The position numbers were made by a program, and so were the translations under genes. Under the pieces are notes generated by a model, which was not told the origin of the DNA, did not search any database, and saw nothing but the letters and a program-made list of their open reading frames with translations. DNA of 64,000 nucleotides from Modicisalibacter sp033446685 (GTDB taxonomy: Bacteria; Pseudomonadota; Gammaproteobacteria; Pseudomonadales; Halomonadaceae). Location of the stretch: the NCBI RefSeq assembly GCF_033446685.1, contig NZ_JAWQLY010000015.1:12504-76503 (forward strand). Direction: 5' to 3'. Position 1 is the first letter of the stretch. The number at the start of each line of letters is the position of its first letter. Positions 55,430 to 63,899 of the stretch are shown here, piece by piece.

Positions 55430-57972
55430 GCGCGCCCACCGTCCAGGCCCGCGGCGTATTCGTCACCACGCTAGCCACGCTGCTGTCGCATTACCGCCGC
55501 CATCCCGGCCAGCTCGCCATGCTGCTGCTCGGGTTGTGGGTCGCCAGCGCACTGTGGAGCGGCGTGCAGGCGATCAACGCCTCGGCCCGCGACAGCTACG
55601 CCCGCGCCGAGGCGCTGTTCGAGAACCAGCTCGACCGCATCGAGCGCCAAGACGGCCAGCCGCTGACCCTCGACGACTACCTGACGCTGCGGCGTGCCGG
55701 GGCGCCGGTCTCGCCGCTGGTCGAGGGCCGGCTGCGCCTGGCCGGCGACACGGTAGTGACGCTGCTGGGCATCGACCCGCTGACCCTGCCCGGCGATTCG
55801 AGCCTGGCGCGCCAGGAAAGTAGCGCCACGGCGCTGCGTGACTGGCTGTTGCCACCGCACCGGCTGCGCGCCGCGCCGGATGTCGCCGCTGCCGCCCGCG
55901 CCGATTCGCGGCTGCCGCCGGTGGAAAACGACCCCAGCCTGCCGCCTGCCACCCTGGTCAGCGACATCGGCGTGGCCCAGGCGTTGCTGGGGCTCGACCG
56001 GCAGCTCACCCGGCTGGTCGTCGCCCCCTCGGCGAGGCTCATGCTGCCGGAAAATCTCGTACGCATCCCCGCCCGCCAGCTGGCCTCGCCCGGCCAGCTC
56101 GCCGACAGCTTCCACCTCAACCTCACCGCGATGGGCCTGCTGGCGCTGGTGGTGGGGCTGTTCATCGTCCACGCCGCGCTGGGCCTGGCGCTCGAGCAGC
56201 GCCTGGGGCTGATGCGCACGCTGCGCGCGCTGGGGGTGCCGGCACGCACGCTGGTCGGCGCGCTGATTACCGAGCTGCTGGCGATCGGCCTGATCGGTGC
56301 ACTGGCCGGTATCTTCAGCGGCGTGGCGCTGGCCCGCTGGCTGCTGCCGGACGTCGCCGCCAGCCTCGACGCGCTCTACGACAGCCGGGTGAGCAGCCAG
56401 CTCGTGCTGCCCTGGTACTACTGGCTAGGCGGTCTGGCGATCACCCTCGGCGGGCTCGCCACCGCCGGCTCGGGGGTGCTGTGGCGGGTTGCCCGGCTCG
56501 AGGTGCTGACGCTGGGACAGGCCCAGGCCTGGCGCGCACGGCTGGTTCGTCAGTGGCGTCGCCAGGCGCTGGCCGGCAGCGTGCTGCTCGGCGTCGCGGC
56601 CGGGCTCGGCGTGTGGCTGAGCGCATCGGGCGGTGCGACGCTTGCTCAGGGCGGTCGGACCACACTGATCGCCGGTTTTACGATGGTCACCGCGGCACTG
56701 CTCGGCGTGGCGCTGTGGCTGCCGGCGCTGCTGGCCATGGGCCTGCAACTTGCCAGCCGCGCGCTGCGCCGCCGACCGCTGTGGCAGTGGGCGGTGGCCG
56801 ACCTGCAACTCCAGCTGCCGCGCCTGCAACTGGCGATGATGGCGCTGCTGCTGGCGCTGGCCGCCAACCTGGGGGTGAGCAGCATGGTCGGCGGCTTTCG
56901 GCTGACCTTCCTCGACTGGCTCGACCAGCGCCTGCTCGCCGACATCTACGTGCACCCCGATGAGGGCGATTACGCAAGACTTCACGAGTGGCTGGAAGCG
57001 CAACCCGAGGTCGCCACGCTGCTGCCGGCCCGCCACGCCCAGGCCACGCTGGTGCTAAATGCCGATGCCGAGGCTGATAGCGCGCCGCGAGCCGTGCCGG
57101 TGGCGCTGTTCGGCATCCATCCGGCGCCGGTGCTGGCCCGCCAGTGGCCACTGCAGGAGAGCGTCGCGGGCCGCGAGGCGGCCTGGCAGGCATTGCGCGA
57201 GGGGGCGGTGTTCGTCAACGAGCAACTCGCCCGCCGCCACGGCTTACACGCCGGCGAGACGCTGACCCTGCGCGGCCCCGACCAGCGCGAGCGCCGCCTG
57301 GCCATCGCCGCGGTCTATCCCGACTACGGCAATCCGCATGGCGAGATCGTCATGCCCACCGCGCGGCTGGCCCGCGAGTTCGGCGCGCCGCCGGGCAGCC
57401 TGGGCGTGGGGCTCGCCGAGGGCAGCGCGCGTGGCGCCGCCCGCGATGCCGCGCTTGAGCGGCTGCGCACGGGGCTTGCCGGGCAGCTGGCGATCCCCGG
57501 CGAGGTACTCACCGACCAGCGCCGGCTCAAGGCCACCTCGAAGGAGGTCTTCGAGCGCACCTTCGCCATCACCCGCGCGCTCAATGCGCTGACCCTGGGC
57601 GTCGCGGCGCTGGCCCTGCTGACCACGCTGCTGGCCCAGGCGGGTGCGCGACGCGCCCAGCTCGCGCCGCTCTGGGCACTCGGCGTGCCGCGCACACGGC
57701 TGGTCACGGTGCAGCTCGGCCAGCTGGTCGGTGCGGCACTGGCCACCGCACTGGTGGCGCTGCCGCTGGGCATCGCCCTGGCCTGGGCGCTGGTCGCGGT
57801 GATCAACGTCGCGGCGTTCGGCTGGCGCCTGCCGCTGCACATCTTCCCCGGCGAGATGGCCGTCACCCTGGCGCTGGCAGTGCTGGTCGCCGCCGGCGCG
57901 GCGCTGCTGCCGGCGCGCCGGCTGTGGCGCAGCCCGCCCCGTCGACTGCTCGAGGAGTTCGCGGCGACATGA
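55426..57972 (+). CDS. Large FtsX-family ABC permease (fused two-half, AttFG/YbbP-like)
   Basis: 848 residues with two FtsX-type halves. A first transmembrane helix lies at about 28-48, followed by a periplasmic domain and a three-helix bundle (about 230-350); then a second helix at about 380-400, paired helices about 410-490, another periplasmic domain and a final three-helix bundle (about 715-840). The two halves together replace separate AttF and AttG. It ends LLEEFAAT, encoded in the 22-bp repeat, so the stop overlaps a former attH start (ATGA). Confidence 0.88.
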   Translation: MSAPTVQARGVFVTTLATLLSHYRRHPGQLAMLLLGLWVASALWSGVQAINASARDSYARAEALFENQLDRIERQDGQPLTLDDYLTLRRAGAPVSPLVEGRLRLAGDTVVTLLGIDPLTLPGDSSLARQESSATALRDWLLPPHRLRAAPDVAAAARADSRLPPVENDPSLPPATLVSDIGVAQALLGLDRQLTRLVVAPSARLMLPENLVRIPARQLASPGQLADSFHLNLTAMGLLALVVGLFIVHAALGLALEQRLGLMRTLRALGVPARTLVGALITELLAIGLIGALAGIFSGVALARWLLPDVAASLDALYDSRVSSQLVLPWYYWLGGLAITLGGLATAGSGVLWRVARLEVLTLGQAQAWRARLVRQWRRQALAGSVLLGVAAGLGVWLSASGGATLAQGGRTTLIAGFTMVTAALLGVALWLPALLAMGLQLASRALRRRPLWQWAVADLQLQLPRLQLAMMALLLALAANLGVSSMVGGFRLTFLDWLDQRLLADIYVHPDEGDYARLHEWLEAQPEVATLLPARHAQATLVLNADAEADSAPRAVPVALFGIHPAPVLARQWPLQESVAGREAAWQALREGAVFVNEQLARRHGLHAGETLTLRGPDQRERRLAIAAVYPDYGNPHGEIVMPTARLAREFGAPPGSLGVGLAEGSARGAARDAALERLRTGLAGQLAIPGEVLTDQRRLKATSKEVFERTFAITRALNALTLGVAALALLTTLLAQAGARRAQLAPLWALGVPRTRLVTVQLGQLVGAALATALVALPLGIALAWALVAVINVAAFGWRLPLHIFPGEMAVTLALAVLVAAGAALLPARRLWRSPPRRLLEEFAAT
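57951..57972 (+). repeat. Left copy of a 22-bp exact direct repeat
   Basis: Identical over 22 bases to 62479-62500. It covers the last permease codons and the overlapping ATGA. Downstream of it, ATG 57969 starts a seven-codon stub (MSRRWLR then TAA) that resembles the AttH N-terminus (MTKRQW). Confidence 0.95.
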
Positions 57973-58002
57973 GTCGGCGATGGCTGCGGTAACGAAACGA
58001 CG

Positions 58003-58034
58003 ACGCCCGCGCTCGAAGGAGCGCGGGCGTTTTT
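58003..58034 (+). terminator. Terminator behind the permease gene
   Basis: 12-bp perfect stem (58003-58014 with 58019-58030) followed by TTTT. It cuts off transcription before the inserted cassette; its presence inside the old operon fits a secondary insertion. Confidence 0.9.
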
Positions 58035-58061
58035 ACGCGGCCATCAACTCGAGCCAGTCCT

Positions 58062-58922
58062 TCAATCAGCGCTGCTCGCCGCCAGCCACTCGTCAACCAA
58101 CTTGCGGTTATCGGCGATCCACTGTGCGGCGCCCTTGTCGGGATCACCGGTCTTCTCGATCGCCAGCATCAGTTGGGAAAGCTGATCCGGCGTCATGTGC
58201 CAGGCGTCGAGTATCTTGGCTACGTCCGGATGTTCCTCGATGAAGCCGCGCCGGGAGAACCATTTGATCTGCTGGCCGGATACCAGCGTGTCTTTCGGAT
58301 CGTCCAGCATCTTGAGGTCGTACTCCGCGAAGACCCAGTGCGGCTGCCAGAGCGCCAACACGATCGGTTCCTTGCGGCGGTAGGCATCCTTGAGTTGCGC
58401 CAGCATTGCCGATTCGCTGCTGCTGAGCTGGCTGAAGGGCAGTGAATAGCGTTCGATCGTCGTTTCGGTCTCATCATAGATCGCCGCCCCCGGCTCGATA
58501 CCGAATATCGTCGGCTCCCCTTGATAGCCGAACTCATCGGCGTGTGCCTTGAGATCCGCCACCGTGTCGACGTCTTCGACATAAGCGGGCACCACGAGTG
58601 CGTCCAGGGCATCGTCGTACCAGGTCCCGTGCAGTGCGATCCGGTCCTGGTAGGGTTCCAGGTAGACGTTGTCGCTGGGCAGCCAGAATTCCAGAGACGC
58701 ATCGATATCGCCCTCGGCGAGGCCACCGAACAACAGCGGCTTGGATATCTCGTCGAGCGTCACGTCGATGCCCTGCTCGCCGAGTAGTTGTTGCCACATA
58801 TGAGAGACGGCGACGTTCTCCGCCCAGTTGTTGGTCCCGATGGTCACGCTGTCGTCGGCCAACGCCTGCGCGCTCAGGCCGACTAGTAGGCTAGCAATCA
58901 AGGTCTTCTCGAACGATTTCAT
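58062..58922 (-). CDS. Glycine betaine/choline-type ABC substrate-binding protein (ProX/OpuAC family), orphan
   Basis: 286 residues from ATG 58922 (AAGGA 8 nt upstream; an in-frame start at 58958 lacks a Shine-Dalgarno). Signal peptide about 1-22 (ending QALA/DD). The family body begins VTIGTNNWAENVAVSHMWQQLL, with later GGLAEGDIDASLEFWLPSD and LALWQPHWVFAEYDL, whose Trp residues form the aromatic box for quaternary ammonium or sulfonium ligands. No permease or ATPase is next to it, so it must use a transporter elsewhere. Ligand likely betaine-like or DMSP. Confidence 0.88.
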   Translation of the reverse strand: MKSFEKTLIASLLVGLSAQALADDSVTIGTNNWAENVAVSHMWQQLLGEQGIDVTLDEISKPLLFGGLAEGDIDASLEFWLPSDNVYLEPYQDRIALHGTWYDDALDALVVPAYVEDVDTVADLKAHADEFGYQGEPTIFGIEPGAAIYDETETTIERYSLPFSQLSSSESAMLAQLKDAYRRKEPIVLALWQPHWVFAEYDLKMLDDPKDTLVSGQQIKWFSRRGFIEEHPDVAKILDAWHMTPDQLSQLMLAIEKTGDPDKGAAQWIADNRKLVDEWLAASSAD

Positions 58923-58971
58923 AGTGTTCCTTTTCTTGGAGTCTGGCCGGTTCGGCAATCACGAGTGCCTT

Positions 58972-60273
58972 TCAGCCCATCATTTCCCGCGAGTAGCCAT
59001 AGGTGGAAAGGCGGTCGATGCCGGTTTCGGTGATCAGCACCTGCTCCTCGAGCTTGACGCCCTCCTCGCCGTCGCGATGGCCGATGTACGCCTCGACACA
59101 GAGCGTCATGCCGGGTTCGATTTCGCCGTCGTAGCCAACGTCGTCCCAATCCATGTCGTGTGCGATGAGGGGCCACTCCCCCGTCATGCCACAGCCATGA
59201 ACGATATCGAGATAGCGATTCTCCCGATAGCCATGCGGAATCGGCCATGCGCGCCGGGAGTACTCGCGAAAGCTCATGCCGGGTCTGAGCAAGGCGATAT
59301 TGGTCTCGAGCTGCTCGGCGGCCATACGATAGAGCGATGTCTGGGCTTGCGTGGGCGCACCGGCACCGGGCACGTGGAAGGTACGCGAAAAGTCAGTGTA
59401 GTACCCGAAGCAGCCAACGATATCGGTATCGAACGCCACCAGCTCGCCGGGGGCGATGATCTTGTCCGAGCATTCCTGAAACCATGGGTTGGTCCGGCTG
59501 CCGGAAGCGAGCAAGCGCGTCTCGGCATACTCGCCGCCCGTCGCGAGTACGTGCTGGTTGAAGATCGACCACAGTTCGTTTTCGCTCATGCCCGGTCGCA
59601 GAGCGGCTTCCATGCGCGCCATGGCGGCTTCGGTCAGCGTTACCGAGCGATGGATCAGCGCCAGCTCGTCCATGCTCTTGATCGACTTCGCCCCCTCCAT
59701 CGCAATCGCCGCATCGGTGATCTCGAAGCCGGCATCCTTCAACGCCGCCAACGCTCCGGTAGGCGCCGACTCGACGCCGATGCGCCGGCCCGCCGTCCGC
59801 GACTGCGCAAGCAGTGCGTGAATGTCGTCCACGAACGCGGCGGTGTGTCGCGCGCAGTGCGGACCACTGTACTGGGGCATGACGGCACGCGCCGGGCGCA
59901 CCTCGTCCAGCAGCGCCAGACCCTTGGCCAAATGCAGGCATGCGCTGAACTCGAACAGCACGATGGGGCCGTCGGCCGCCACGTAGAGATAGCGAGCGGG
60001 ATTCCGCTGGGAGTAGACCTGCATGTTACGCGAGCCGCAGGCATAGCGAATGTTGATCGGGTCGAACAGGATCACGGCATCCAGGCGATGATGCCGCATC
60101 TGCTGGCGTAGCCGCCCCAAGCGGTAGCGCTCGACACGTGCCAGCAACCCGTCATCGATCTCCAGCCTGCGGAAAGCGCCACTGGAGTAGTCGGTCCCAC
60201 CTGCGCCATCGGCGAGCGCCACGATATTGCTCTTGCCGGCGTCGCCGCTGGCGAGGGTTTGATAGTCGCTCAT
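58972..60273 (-). CDS. M24-family metallohydrolase-fold enzyme, DddP-like
   Basis: 433 residues. The N-terminal creatinase domain reads AVILFDPINIRYACGSRNMQVY and the YVAADGPIVLFEF block, closely recalling DMSP lyase DddP. The C-terminal pita-bread domain keeps a full set of metal-ligand positions: Asp282 and Asp284 (FDTDIVG), Asp294 (YYTDFSRTFH), His359 (IVHGCG), Glu394 (CVEAYIG) and Glu409. Spacing agrees with that recalled for DddP (2, 10, about 64, 35, 15). The position of DddP's catalytic Asp (HGVGxxD) is Gly365 here, so DMSP-lyase activity is uncertain. Shine-Dalgarno GAG precedes ATG 60273. Confidence 0.85.
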   Translation of the reverse strand: MSDYQTLASGDAGKSNIVALADGAGGTDYSSGAFRRLEIDDGLLARVERYRLGRLRQQMRHHRLDAVILFDPINIRYACGSRNMQVYSQRNPARYLYVAADGPIVLFEFSACLHLAKGLALLDEVRPARAVMPQYSGPHCARHTAAFVDDIHALLAQSRTAGRRIGVESAPTGALAALKDAGFEITDAAIAMEGAKSIKSMDELALIHRSVTLTEAAMARMEAALRPGMSENELWSIFNQHVLATGGEYAETRLLASGSRTNPWFQECSDKIIAPGELVAFDTDIVGCFGYYTDFSRTFHVPGAGAPTQAQTSLYRMAAEQLETNIALLRPGMSFREYSRRAWPIPHGYRENRYLDIVHGCGMTGEWPLIAHDMDWDDVGYDGEIEPGMTLCVEAYIGHRDGEEGVKLEEQVLITETGIDRLSTYGYSREMMG

Positions 60274-60330
60274 AAATCTCGATCGAAAGGGGAAGTGAAA
60301 GGTGGCGATTGCGGCCTGACCTGCAGAGGT

Positions 60331-61227
60331 CTAGCCCATCAGCTCGTCCTGGCGGCGCTGGTTGTGTGCATCGATATGCTGTTGCGTCACGCGCCCATAG
60401 ATCTTGCGGGTATGCTCGAGGCTGCCCATCATGTCGGGCGTCTTGGCGTAGCCGAGCAGGGTGCACAGGCGCTGGCCCTTGGCGGACGCGACGCGGTGCA
60501 TCGAGTAGCGTCCCTTGAAGAGCTGCAGATCGCCGGTGTTCAGCGTCAGCGATTTGACCAGGCTGTGATCGCCTTGCAGGACCCGCTGCACGTCGGCGAA
60601 ATTCTCTTCGCCCGGGCGCCGGATGTCTGGGCAGTACTGGAACTCCCCGCCCTCGTCGGGACGCCGCGTCATCAGGCTGACGATGAATTCGTTGGTATCG
60701 AAGTGCCACGGCAGCTCGGTGTCGTCCGGCATCACGTTGATGACCAAGCCGGCGATAGGATCGGCGAACTCGTAGATCTTCGGTTCTTCCAGGCAGTCGG
60801 CGATGAAGCGCTGGAAGGCGGTATTGCCGTAGAGCTGTTTGACGATCGCCTCTTCCGGGATGAGATCGCGGGCAACGAAGCCGTTGGTGTAGTGCTGGAA
60901 GCAGCGTGCCGGATGATCCGACGGCAGACTCGGATCGTCTGCGGTGACATACGGGTTGACGCAGTTGTCCGAGAAAAAGGCCTGTGGCGCGAGGGCCTCG
61001 CTCTCCTCTTGTAGCGCCGCCTGAATGTCGCCGCGGATAAAGCGCGACAGCAATGCACAACCGTCGACGCGCAGTTGCGCTCGAACCGATTCCACGGCTT
61101 CGCGGTAGGTGTCGCTGCCCGGCTGGTCGATCGGGAATCGCTCGAGATCGACCAGGCGGGACAGGTCGTTTCCATCGTCCCGATAGGCAGCGAATGAGCC
61201 ACGAGCTTGTGCGGATGAAATGTCCAT
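60331..61227 (-). CDS. Fe(II)/2-oxoglutarate-dependent oxygenase
   Basis: 298 residues with ACAGGAGA before ATG 61227. The facial triad is WHFDTNEF (His175 and Asp177) plus distal His244 (GRYSMHRVA), with Arg253 or Arg246 placed to bind 2-oxoglutarate. The Asp makes it a hydroxylase or desaturase type, not a halogenase, which would have Gly or Ala there. The fold recalls the phytanoyl-CoA/BesD-like group acting on small amino-acid or onium substrates. It is upstream of the DddP-like gene by 57 nt and is probably co-transcribed; substrate unknown. Confidence 0.85.
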   Translation of the reverse strand: MDISSAQARGSFAAYRDDGNDLSRLVDLERFPIDQPGSDTYREAVESVRAQLRVDGCALLSRFIRGDIQAALQEESEALAPQAFFSDNCVNPYVTADDPSLPSDHPARCFQHYTNGFVARDLIPEEAIVKQLYGNTAFQRFIADCLEEPKIYEFADPIAGLVINVMPDDTELPWHFDTNEFIVSLMTRRPDEGGEFQYCPDIRRPGEENFADVQRVLQGDHSLVKSLTLNTGDLQLFKGRYSMHRVASAKGQRLCTLLGYAKTPDMMGSLEHTRKIYGRVTQQHIDAHNQRRQDELMG

Positions 61228-61360
61228 GACGGTCTCCTGTCGTCTATGTATCGGCCGGTAACACGGCTGAATACGCTAACGAAGAGGGCCGTCGCGGCTC
61301 CAATTGGAAAATCGTCACCCTTGCGACGAGTTTTTTATCATTACCGCAAGCACGCCGTGT

Positions 61361-62251
61361 TCAGCGCGCCTCGTCCTGGCCGTAGAGCGTCTTGAGCGTT
61401 GCCGACAACGCACCCGCAACCTCTTCAACCAGCGGCTCGTCGAGGTAGGCGAGGTTCCAGGGGATGTGCGGCATCTGGCAAGCCAGCGGACGAGTCACCA
61501 CCTTGCCGGCCGCCTCGGCATCCTGCGCAGCCCATCGCGACAGGATGCTCACGCCCTTGCCGGCGGCGACCAGCTCCAGGATCAACGCCACGGACTCGAC
61601 CTGGATCATGTTCGAGGGATGAATGCCGGATGGCTGGAAGAAGTGCTCGAACTCGTGTCCCTGCTCCGGTGCAATGCTGTAGGTGAAGTGTCGGTCATGC
61701 TGGAAGATCTCGGCCGATACCGCGTCATACCCGGCTGCCGGATGATCGGGGGGTAGCACCGCCACGGTGGGCTCCTCGAACAGCCGCTCCCAGGCCACGC
61801 CGCGCTGCGCAGGCACCTCGACCATGACGATCATGTCGACCCGGCGCGCCAGTAACGCGCCGGTCATCTCGTCCATGGGCAAGCGCACCAGCGAGATATC
61901 ACGATCGTGATTGTCGTAGAGGTGGGGAATCACCCGGGAAAAGGTGTCGTAGGGCCCCACCCCGAGGCGCAGGGCCGGCTCGCCTCGGCTGGCCAGATGC
62001 CAGGCCTCGAGTTCCGCACTGCGCAGCTTGGGCAGCGTTTCCCGGGCCGCCTTGACCAGCCGCTCACCGGAAGGCGTCAACACCAGCCGCCGCCCCTCGC
62101 GCACGAACAGCGCCACGCCCATGCGACGCTCCATTTCGCGAATCCGGTGCGTGGCGGCTGGCTGCGTGAGTCCGATCGAGGCCGCGGCATCGTGCACCGT
62201 TCCTTGTGCCGCGATGGCCTCGATCAATGTATAGAATTTGATATCGAGCAT
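61361..62251 (-). CDS. LysR-family transcriptional regulator
   Basis: 296 residues from ATG 62251. The N-terminal winged HTH reads LIEAIAAQGTVHDAAASIGLTQPAATHRIREMERRMG (in parts, about 8-45), as in LysR/MetR proteins. The C-terminal effector domain has two Rossmann-like lobes (about 92-290). It lies on the same strand, 133 nt upstream of the oxygenase gene, so it may regulate the cassette in cis; the 133-nt gap holds the likely operator but I cannot pick out a clean T-N11-A site. Confidence 0.9.
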   Translation of the reverse strand: MLDIKFYTLIEAIAAQGTVHDAAASIGLTQPAATHRIREMERRMGVALFVREGRRLVLTPSGERLVKAARETLPKLRSAELEAWHLASRGEPALRLGVGPYDTFSRVIPHLYDNHDRDISLVRLPMDEMTGALLARRVDMIVMVEVPAQRGVAWERLFEEPTVAVLPPDHPAAGYDAVSAEIFQHDRHFTYSIAPEQGHEFEHFFQPSGIHPSNMIQVESVALILELVAAGKGVSILSRWAAQDAEAAGKVVTRPLACQMPHIPWNLAYLDEPLVEEVAGALSATLKTLYGQDEAR

Positions 62252-62478
62252 GATTTTCCGCAACGGTGCGTGCGATTACGCTTTGCACGCATAAAACGCA
62301 TCATGACAGCCTCTCGATGAGAGACCGTCCTAGTCACTCAGTGTAACGTAACGCACAAAGGCATCGGCGTTTGCCGCCACGGGTCACAGGCCAGTGTTTT
62401 GCCCATTAGGTTACCCATTTCGTGCCGAACCGCTTGCCAGAGCCATCCGGCGTCCAGCCTTCGTCAGACCCAGGTATC
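62252..62478. other. Region between the LysR gene and the AttH-like gene, right edge of the inserted cassette
   Basis: About 230 bp with no gene seen. The right copy of the 22-bp repeat begins at its end. Confidence 0.5.
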
Positions 62479-62500
62479 CGAGGAGTTCGCGGCGACATGA
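62479..62500 (+). repeat. Right copy of the 22-bp exact direct repeat
   Basis: Exact match to 57951-57972; it contains the start codon of the AttH-like gene (ATG 62497-62499). Confidence 0.95.
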
Positions 62501-63678
62501 CCAAGCGGCAATGGACACTCTTTATGGCATTCCTGGCGGTCGTGCTGATCGCCCTCGTCGCGGCCTGGCGGCCGTGGGCGACGCCGGCAGCCTCCACCTC
62601 GGCCGGCTATGCCGGGCTCGGCGACGAGGCGGCGGGCTTCGCCGAGGCCCGCCCGGGGGGCTCGCTCGCCTTTCCGGCCGATCATGGCGCCCACCCCGAC
62701 TTTCGCATCGAATGGTGGTACCTGACCGCCAACCTCGAAAGCGCCGACGGCCGGCCGTTCGGCGTGCAGTGGACGCTGTTCCGCCAGGCGCTGGCGCCAC
62801 CCGGCGTGCTCGATACGTCTGGAGACGACTCGCCGTGGAAGAGCCGCCAGCTGTGGATGGCCCATGCCGCGCTCTCCACGCCCCGGCAGCACTACGACGC
62901 CGAGCGCTTCGCCCGCGGCATGGCGCTAAAAGACCTGCGCGGTCAGGCCGGCGTCGAGGCCGCCCCGTTCGCCGCCTGGCTGGACGACTGGACGCTCGCC
63001 GCACCAGGCCCCATGCCGAACGGCACGGCCGAAGCCGCCGCATCGGCGGGCGACGCCCTTGATCGGCTACGGGTACGCGCCGCCGGCGAGAACTTCGCCT
63101 ACGACCTGGCACTCGACGCCCAGGGGCCGCTGGTGATGCACGGCGACGCCGGCTTCAGCCAGAAGTCCGCCGACGGCCAGGGCTCGATCTACTACAGCCA
63201 GCCGTTCTACCGGGTCAGCGGCAAGCTAAAGGTGGATGGCGAACCGATCATGGTGAGCGGCCGCGCCTGGCTGGACCGCGAATGGAGCAGCCAACTGCTG
63301 GGCCCCGGCCAGCGGGGCTGGGACTGGTTCTCGCTGCATCTCGAGGGCGGCGCCAAGCTGATGGCGTTTCGGCTGCGCGGCGCCGGCGAGGCCGGCGGCG
63401 ACTACCTGTCGGGCAGCTGGATCGCCGCCGATGGCCGCGCCACACCGCTCGACGAGGAATCGCTTCAGCTGACGCCGCAAGCGACCAGCGAGGTCGCCGG
63501 GCGCCAATTGCCCACCGTCTGGCGCCTCGCGGTACCCGGTCATGGCGTCGACGTCACGGTGCGCGCGGTGCATCCCGACCAGTGGATGGACACCTCGTTC
63601 GCCTATTGGGAGGGCATGGTCTCGGTCGAGGGCAGTCATGGCGGCGAGGGTTATCTGGAGATGACCGGCTACCGATAA
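62497..63678 (+). CDS. AttH/CrtC-type lipocalin-like exported protein
   Basis: 393 residues from ATG 62497 (GAGGAG lies 11 nt upstream inside the repeat). One N-terminal transmembrane or signal anchor (about 8-26). The family signature RIEWWYLTANLESADGRPFG (about 68-87) is followed by GVQWTLFRQAL, and LDREWSSQLLGPGQRGWDWFSLHLEGG (in parts, about 260-286). Such proteins are the AttH component that follows an ABC permease and ATPase in AttEFGH-type operons. Here its natural neighbours are the genes ending at 57972, separated by the cassette. Confidence 0.87.
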   Translation: MTKRQWTLFMAFLAVVLIALVAAWRPWATPAASTSAGYAGLGDEAAGFAEARPGGSLAFPADHGAHPDFRIEWWYLTANLESADGRPFGVQWTLFRQALAPPGVLDTSGDDSPWKSRQLWMAHAALSTPRQHYDAERFARGMALKDLRGQAGVEAAPFAAWLDDWTLAAPGPMPNGTAEAAASAGDALDRLRVRAAGENFAYDLALDAQGPLVMHGDAGFSQKSADGQGSIYYSQPFYRVSGKLKVDGEPIMVSGRAWLDREWSSQLLGPGQRGWDWFSLHLEGGAKLMAFRLRGAGEAGGDYLSGSWIAADGRATPLDEESLQLTPQATSEVAGRQLPTVWRLAVPGHGVDVTVRAVHPDQWMDTSFAYWEGMVSVEGSHGGEGYLEMTGYR

Positions 63679-63720
63679 GTCCTGGCCGACAATGACCGGG
63701 CTCGCCCATGTGGGGCCTGC

Positions 63721-63882
63721 TCAGGTGGGCTCGGCACACGGGTCTACGTCATCGAGATGATAGACGACGGCACGCCATCCGGCGTCAGCCTGCAGCATCA
63801 GATTGAACGAGCGCGCCAGCCACAAAATACAGTTGTGGGCTGCGCTATCCGGCGCGCCGAGTACGATGCAGGAACTCGCCAT
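63721..63882 (-). CDS. Possible small protein downstream of etfA
   Basis: 53 residues, ATG 63882 to TGA 63721, with a good AAGGGTGG Shine-Dalgarno and 17 nt after the etfA stop. It reads MASSCIVLGAPDSAAHNC and continues with a WLARSFNLML helix and an acidic end. Codon choice fits the genome. I do not recognise it; it may be an etfA-linked small ORF. Confidence 0.45.
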   Translation of the reverse strand: MASSCIVLGAPDSAAHNCILWLARSFNLMLQADAGWRAVVYHLDDVDPCAEPT

Positions 63883-63899
63883 CACCACCCTTGATCACT

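Noticed and set aside
60331..61227. Reading the oxygenase as a radical halogenase
   Set aside because: The triad has Asp (HFD) where halogenases have Gly or Ala, so chloride could not bind in that way.
57951..62500. Insertion sequence or integrative element with its own recombinase
   Set aside because: No transposase, integrase or terminal inverted repeats are visible inside the cassette; only the 22-bp direct repeats flank it.
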